Below, piece by piece: positions 59,510 through 64,000 of a stretch of 64,000 nt of DNA; position 1 is the first letter of the stretch, and every line of letters begins with the position of its first letter. Origin of the DNA: Tidjanibacter sp. (GTDB lineage: Bacteria; Bacteroidota; Bacteroidia; Bacteroidales; Rikenellaceae); contig JAFQNC010000014.1 in assembly GCA_017396085.1 (NCBI GenBank), positions 1 through 64,000 of the forward strand. Direction: 5' to 3'. Below the pieces are notes generated by a model, which saw only the letters and a program-made list of their open reading frames with translations, searched no databases and was not told where the DNA came from. The translations under genes and the position numbers were made by a program.

Positions 59510-61108
59510 CTAATAGCCCACGTTCTGGGGGAAGTTCTCGGCACCCATATTGATAATCTCCGTCTCGGGGATGGGCCAACGTACAAAGTGGGGGTTGGCG
59601 GGCAGGTTGGTACGACCGGCAAGCGATGTGGCATAGCCATCGTTACCTGCGTGTGCCTTCACTTGGTCGATGAGCAGACCGAGGCGTTTGAGGAAGTACC
59701 AACGGTCGTTCTCAAAACACATCTCCCTTGCCTCCTCATCAATGATGTGCTGGAGTTTGAGGGTGCCTGTGAACTCGGCATTACCGGCCCTTGTCCAAGT
59801 CTTGTTGAAGTAGTATTTTGCCTTGGTCTGATTGTTCAGACGGAGAGCGGCCTCGGCACCCATCAGGTAGACATCGGCCAAGCGGTAGAGGATGAAATCC
59901 TTGTAGCCCCTTGAAGCGAAGAGCTCACGGGTCTCCACATCGCCGTGTTTGGTGCATCCGGGCAGGTTGTAGCGGTCCACGTTGCCACTCTTGGTTGCGG
60001 GGAAGTATTCACCGGGCTTCACAAACAATTTGTTACCATTGGAGTCGGTACCATACTCAATCTCGCGATTGGTGGTGTTTTTGTAGCGGTGGATAAACCA
60101 ATCGTTGAAGCGTTTGTCCTTGGCTTGGTCGTAGAGCGAGAGCAGGTAGGGGTTGGGCAGGCAACGGCCATAGGTGTAGCCCCAGTTCTCCACCGAGCAA
60201 GCATCTGCCGCCTCGCCACCAATGATGTTACGCGACATTGCAATGAAGAGGGTTGAGAAGTTGTGTCCTTTGGGAGTGGTGGTGGAGAAGTTACCGCCGG
60301 GGTTTTCGCTCCACTGCTGCACCATCAGAGCCTCCGAATGGTTGAGGTCGGCACCTTTGAATACATCCACGGGCTCCGAAAGGAGCGCATAGCCGGAGTT
60401 CTCAAAGGCATCGGCTTGGTCGAGTGCGGTCTGCCAATCTTTCTTCCACAGAGCCACCTTTGCGAGGATGGCACGTGCGGCGGCCTGATTGAACCTGCCG
60501 GGCTGTGCAGATTGCCAATCGAGGTTTTCGATGGCGTAGGTGAGGTCGCTGTAGAGCAACTCATAGACCTTGTTGGGCTCTGCGGGGTGGTAGTCCCTAG
60601 GGTCGTTCACATTCTCCCACGTTACGGGCTCGGAGTTGAGCCAAATGCGGTCGTAGGTGCGGAACAGCAAGAAGTAGGACTGCGCACGGAAAGCCTTGGC
60701 CTCGGCCAGGGTGGTTTTGAGTGCATCGGTTTGCTCAAGGTCCTTGCCTGCGGCAATAATCTCGTTACACCTACCGATAATCTGGTACATAGTGTTCCAC
60801 ATCTTACGCACCTGAGTTGCCGAGGGCTTGAGGTGGTTGGGGTCGTAGGTACCATAGAAGTTACCGGTACCACCATTGGTCATCACAATGTCGGTACCAC
60901 GCTCCAGTGCCCACATTGTGCAACTTTCATCATCGCTCAGGTAGGTGCGGTGGAGTGCATAGAGGGCTGTGGTGGCGAGAGCCAAACCCTCCTCGCTGTT
61001 GAATACATAGTCCTGTGAATACTGCGTTTTGTTCTCCTCCATCAGGAAGTCGGAGCAGGAGGTGAGTCCTGTTGCGACAAGCAGTAGTAATGCAATATAT
61101 TTTTTCAT
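59510..61108 (-). CDS. SusD-like surface glycan-binding lipoprotein
   Basis: 532 residues with lipoprotein signal ending TGLTSC. SusD landmarks: SDFLMEENKTQYS, AKAFRAQSYFLLFRTYDRI, DFILYRLADVYLMGAEAALRLNN, EEAREMCFENDRWYFLKRLGLL and the terminal WPIPETEI. It follows susC by 30 bases. Partner of the SusC protein in import of the unknown glycan. Confidence 0.95.
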   Translation of the reverse strand: MKKYIALLLLVATGLTSCSDFLMEENKTQYSQDYVFNSEEGLALATTALYALHRTYLSDDESCTMWALERGTDIVMTNGGTGNFYGTYDPNHLKPSATQVRKMWNTMYQIIGRCNEIIAAGKDLEQTDALKTTLAEAKAFRAQSYFLLFRTYDRIWLNSEPVTWENVNDPRDYHPAEPNKVYELLYSDLTYAIENLDWQSAQPGRFNQAAARAILAKVALWKKDWQTALDQADAFENSGYALLSEPVDVFKGADLNHSEALMVQQWSENPGGNFSTTTPKGHNFSTLFIAMSRNIIGGEAADACSVENWGYTYGRCLPNPYLLSLYDQAKDKRFNDWFIHRYKNTTNREIEYGTDSNGNKLFVKPGEYFPATKSGNVDRYNLPGCTKHGDVETRELFASRGYKDFILYRLADVYLMGAEAALRLNNQTKAKYYFNKTWTRAGNAEFTGTLKLQHIIDEEAREMCFENDRWYFLKRLGLLIDQVKAHAGNDGYATSLAGRTNLPANPHFVRWPIPETEIINMGAENFPQNVGY

Positions 61109-61138
61109 AGTTGTAAATAATCCTCCGTTAGACTGTTT

Positions 61139-64000
61139 TTAGAATGAAACATTAACACCCAAAAGCACTGTGCGGGGCTCGGGATAACTACCCGGGTTCT
61201 GCTCCGGACCATAGCCGAGCACCTCGGTGGCGGTCCAAAGGTTGGTGAGTGTTGCATAGAGCCTGAGCGACTGCATCGAGAGAGCCTTGGTCACCTTCTT
61301 GGGGAAGTTGTAGCCAATCTGCACATTGCGCAGACGCACAAACGAAGCATCCTGATAGCCCACTGCGGTCATATAGGCAGGTACCTGTACGATGTTGGGT
61401 GCGGGAGCCTCGTTGGAGGGGTTGTTGGGGGTCCAGTAGTTACGGCGCACACCGTTGCGCTTACCTGTCATATCGCCACCATTGTCAAAGGTGGTCAGAT
61501 AGGAGTTGTAGCGGGTGCCGCCATAGGAGATGTAGAGGTCGGCCGAGAGGTCGAAGCCTTTGTAGTAGAGTCCGGTGGAGAGTGAGCCAATCCACTTGGG
61601 GTCGCGGTACATAATCACCCTGTCGGTGTCGTCAAGCACGCCATCCCCGCTTGCATCCTTCACTTTGATTGCACCGGGTTTGGCATCGGGCATATGCGAG
61701 GAGGCGATGTCATCACCCTCCTGCCAAATGCCGTCAAAGGCGTAGTCGTAGTAGACGTTCATAGGCTCGCCGATGAACCACTTGTTGTTCACGTCATTTT
61801 TGGGCAGGCCGTTCTCGTCAAGGCTGCCATCAATGCGCACGATTTCGTTTTTGTTGCGTGCGAAGGTGAGGTTCACATTCCACTCAAAATCTTTGGTCTT
61901 CACGGGAATGAGGTTGAGCGTGAGCTCCACACCACGGTTGTTCACACGGCCCATATTAACCAACTGGCTGGCATAGCCGGTCGATTGGCTCAGGGTTTTG
62001 TTTACAAGCAGGTCGGTGGTGTCGGTGTTGTAGAGTTCCACGCTACCACCAATGCGGCCATCGAAGAAGCCGAAGTCCACACCGAGGTTGGTGGAGGTTG
62101 AGGTCTCCCATTTGAGGTTGGGGTTGGGCATTGTGGTGTCGGGCAGATAACCCACCGAGGGGATGGTGCCAAACTCATACATATACTTGTCGGTAAGACC
62201 GAGGGTGGTGTAGGGCGAGATACCCTGATTACCCACCTGACCATAACTCAAACGGAGTTTCAGGTTGGATACCCACTCGGCACTCTTCATAAACTCCTCC
62301 TCGCTCACCCTCCAAGCAAACGAAGCCGAGGGGAAGAAACCATATTTGTTGCTTGCGCCAAACACCGAAGAACCATCCATACGCACGGCTGCGGTGAAGA
62401 GGTAGCGGTCTTTGTAGTTGTACCTCACACGTGCCAGCGAGGAGAGCATCTTCCTCTCGGAGAGTTGGAACGAGGGTACGCCGTGCTCAATGGCCGAGCC
62501 AATGGCGTTGAAGGAGAGGTCATCGTTGGAGAAGCCTGTGCCGGTGATGCTGATTTGCTTCCAAGTGATGTAGTTCACACTCTGCATCAGGGTGGCGTCA
62601 ATCTTTTGGTCATCGCCGATGGTGGTGGAGTAGTTGAGGATGTTCTCCACCAAGTAGTCGAAGTAGTCGCTGTGCGAAACAGTTGCCTTACCTTGGGTAT
62701 TGCGACCTGTGGTGTGCTCCACACCGAGGTAGGAGCCGCTATCCACGTTGCGCTCCGAGAGGCTTGTGTTCAGACGATAGGAGAGTCCGTCTGCGATTTT
62801 CCAGTCGGCAAAGAGGTTAATCAGCAGTCGGTCGGTCTGACTGCGGTTGTCGGAGTTGTTAATGTTCCACAGGGGGTTGTAGTGCGACTCGCCCGCCTCG
62901 GTAACATCCTTACGCAGGGTTACGCCATCCTCCTCATAGACCTTTGCCAACGGGGGCATAGTTACGAAGGTGTTGAACGAGCCATCGGCACTCTGCTTCC
63001 ACGCACGCGAGAAGGAGAGGTTGGCACCGAGGGAGATTTTCTTGGTCAGCTTGTGGTCGATGTTGAGCCTACCCGACACCTTCTCAAAGCCGGAGTTGTG
63101 TACCATACCGTCTTGGGTGTAGGCACCAATTCCGAATGCATATTTGGTCTTGTCGTTACCCGACTGCACCAACACATCGTGTTTCTGCTGGAGGGCCTTA
63201 CTAATCATCAACTTCTCCCAATCAACCCACTCGCCCGAAGCAAGCACCTCGCCCATAAGGCCTTTGAGGCAGTCGCTCTCGTCATAGGAGCCATAGGCGT
63301 TGTAGTAGGCCTCCATACGGTAGGCTGCCCACTCTTCGCCATTGTAGAACTCGAAGTTGCGGTTGATGTCCTGCACGGCAGCGTAGCCACTGTAGGAAAC
63401 TTTCAGTTTGCCCTCCTGACCTCGCTTGGTGGTGATGAGGATTACACCATTGGCGGCCCTTGCACCATAGATGGACTGCGAGGAGGCGTCTTTGAGGATT
63501 TCCATCGACTCGATGTCGTTGGAGTTGATGTCGTCAATGCTACTCATAGGCACACCATCCACAATGTAGAGGGGAGCGTTGTCGCCCGAGAGAGAACGGC
63601 GACCACGAATGAGTACCGAAGAGGAACCACCGGGCTCGGCACTGCCCAAGGATACGTGTACACCGGCAGCGGCACCACGCAACATCTCGCCGAGCGAGGT
63701 TGTGGGGGTGGTGTTGAGCTGCTCGCTCGACACGGAGGCAATGGCGCCGGTCACATCGCTACGGCGTTGGGTACCATAACCCACCACAATCACCTCCTCA
63801 AGCATCTGGAAGTCATCTTTGAGGGTGAATGTGCGGCCGGGCTTGCCGTCTACCACAATGGTTTGGCTGGCGTAGCCCACACACGAGAGTTCGAGTTTCT
63901 CGCCCTTGGCGGCAACAATCTCAAAGTGTCCGTTGATGTCGGCGATGGTGGCATTGGCCATATTTTTCAGGGAGATGATGGTGGCACCGATGATGGGCTC
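61139..64000 (-). CDS. SusC-like TonB-dependent outer-membrane transporter (5' end outside the window)
   Basis: The frame is open to the window edge, so the start, signal peptide and part of the carboxypeptidase-regulatory-like domain are missing. An internal ATG at 63961 is not the start, because the codons before it (EPIIGATIISLKN) are the typical domain. Present are EEVIVVGYGTQRRSDVTGAI (TonB box/plug), DGVPMSSIDDINSNDIES, IYGARAANGVILITT and a full barrel ending in VSF. About 953 residues are visible. Confidence 0.95.
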   Translation of the reverse strand, partial: EPIIGATIISLKNMANATIADINGHFEIVAAKGEKLELSCVGYASQTIVVDGKPGRTFTLKDDFQMLEEVIVVGYGTQRRSDVTGAIASVSSEQLNTTPTTSLGEMLRGAAAGVHVSLGSAEPGGSSSVLIRGRRSLSGDNAPLYIVDGVPMSSIDDINSNDIESMEILKDASSQSIYGARAANGVILITTKRGQEGKLKVSYSGYAAVQDINRNFEFYNGEEWAAYRMEAYYNAYGSYDESDCLKGLMGEVLASGEWVDWEKLMISKALQQKHDVLVQSGNDKTKYAFGIGAYTQDGMVHNSGFEKVSGRLNIDHKLTKKISLGANLSFSRAWKQSADGSFNTFVTMPPLAKVYEEDGVTLRKDVTEAGESHYNPLWNINNSDNRSQTDRLLINLFADWKIADGLSYRLNTSLSERNVDSGSYLGVEHTTGRNTQGKATVSHSDYFDYLVENILNYSTTIGDDQKIDATLMQSVNYITWKQISITGTGFSNDDLSFNAIGSAIEHGVPSFQLSERKMLSSLARVRYNYKDRYLFTAAVRMDGSSVFGASNKYGFFPSASFAWRVSEEEFMKSAEWVSNLKLRLSYGQVGNQGISPYTTLGLTDKYMYEFGTIPSVGYLPDTTMPNPNLKWETSTSTNLGVDFGFFDGRIGGSVELYNTDTTDLLVNKTLSQSTGYASQLVNMGRVNNRGVELTLNLIPVKTKDFEWNVNLTFARNKNEIVRIDGSLDENGLPKNDVNNKWFIGEPMNVYYDYAFDGIWQEGDDIASSHMPDAKPGAIKVKDASGDGVLDDTDRVIMYRDPKWIGSLSTGLYYKGFDLSADLYISYGGTRYNSYLTTFDNGGDMTGKRNGVRRNYWTPNNPSNEAPAPNIVQVPAYMTAVGYQDASFVRLRNVQIGYNFPKKVTKALSMQSLRLYATLTNLWTATEVLGYGPEQNPGSYPEPRTVLLGVNVSF

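Overview
The window is from a Bacteroidales (Bacteroidota) chromosome. The evidence is SusC/SusD pairs, a hybrid two-component regulator, many lipoproteins, fimbrillin-like proteins, promoters of the TAnnTTTG type and almost no Shine-Dalgarno sites. The genus cannot be fixed from the sequence alone; a gut or rumen member such as a Rikenellaceae or Bacteroidaceae relative would fit.

Region 1 (about 0.1-40 kb) is a pectin rhamnogalacturonan-I utilisation locus joined to L-rhamnose catabolism. On the minus strand, rhaB-rhaA-rhaT-rhaD takes in rhamnose and converts it to DHAP and lactaldehyde. Divergent from it are a GH28 enzyme, a NodB-fold deacetylase and a 1416-residue hybrid two-component sensor/regulator. 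Next come two PL11 rhamnogalacturonan lyases on the minus strand. A long plus-strand operon follows: two fimbrillin-like lipoproteins, a CE12-type acetylesterase, a LamG-like protein, SusC, SusD, two GH2 enzymes and, between the GH2 genes, a broken uxuB/uxuA chimera. It ends at a strong terminator at 32.3 kb. A minus-strand unit encodes a tiny peptide and a fimbrillin/leucine-rich lipoprotein. A second plus-strand operon encodes GH106 rhamnosidase, GH105 unsaturated rhamnogalacturonyl hydrolase and a SASA-type acetylesterase. Together the set can deacetylate, cut, import and fully dismantle RG-I, with rhamnose going to the rha operon.

Region 2 (about 40-48 kb) is a decayed mobile island. It holds a 5'-truncated DUF2971 fragment, a hipBA toxin-antitoxin pair, an unrecognised protein, a small HTH protein, a RepA-like ATPase and a primase-like gene (DUF6371 type) cut by an in-frame TAG. 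It also holds a tRNA-Pro fragment that looks like an attachment-site scar and a GIY-YIG/EVE-like gene of probable defence function. No integrase or relaxase is present. Two copies of an intergenic repeat plus a hairpin terminator bracket the island; the right copy lies just downstream of a tRNA-Thr/tRNA-Arg transcription unit (minus strand).

Region 3 (about 48.9-64 kb, all minus strand and visibly richer in G+C) is a second polysaccharide locus. Read in its own direction it runs SusC (cut by the window end), SusD, FAD-dependent oxidoreductase, GH clan-A lipoprotein, surface glycan-binding-type lipoprotein, second FAD-dependent oxidoreductase, GH3, a second member of the tiny peptide family and a fimbrillin-like lipoprotein. 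Its substrate cannot be read from sequence.

The most interesting items are the two paralogous 45-50-residue peptides placed directly before fimbrillin-like lipoprotein genes, the uxuB::uxuA fusion, five GACA boxes spaced by one helical turn in the island, the GIY-YIG/EVE-like gene, the structured intergenic repeat, and the paired oxidoreductases in the second locus.
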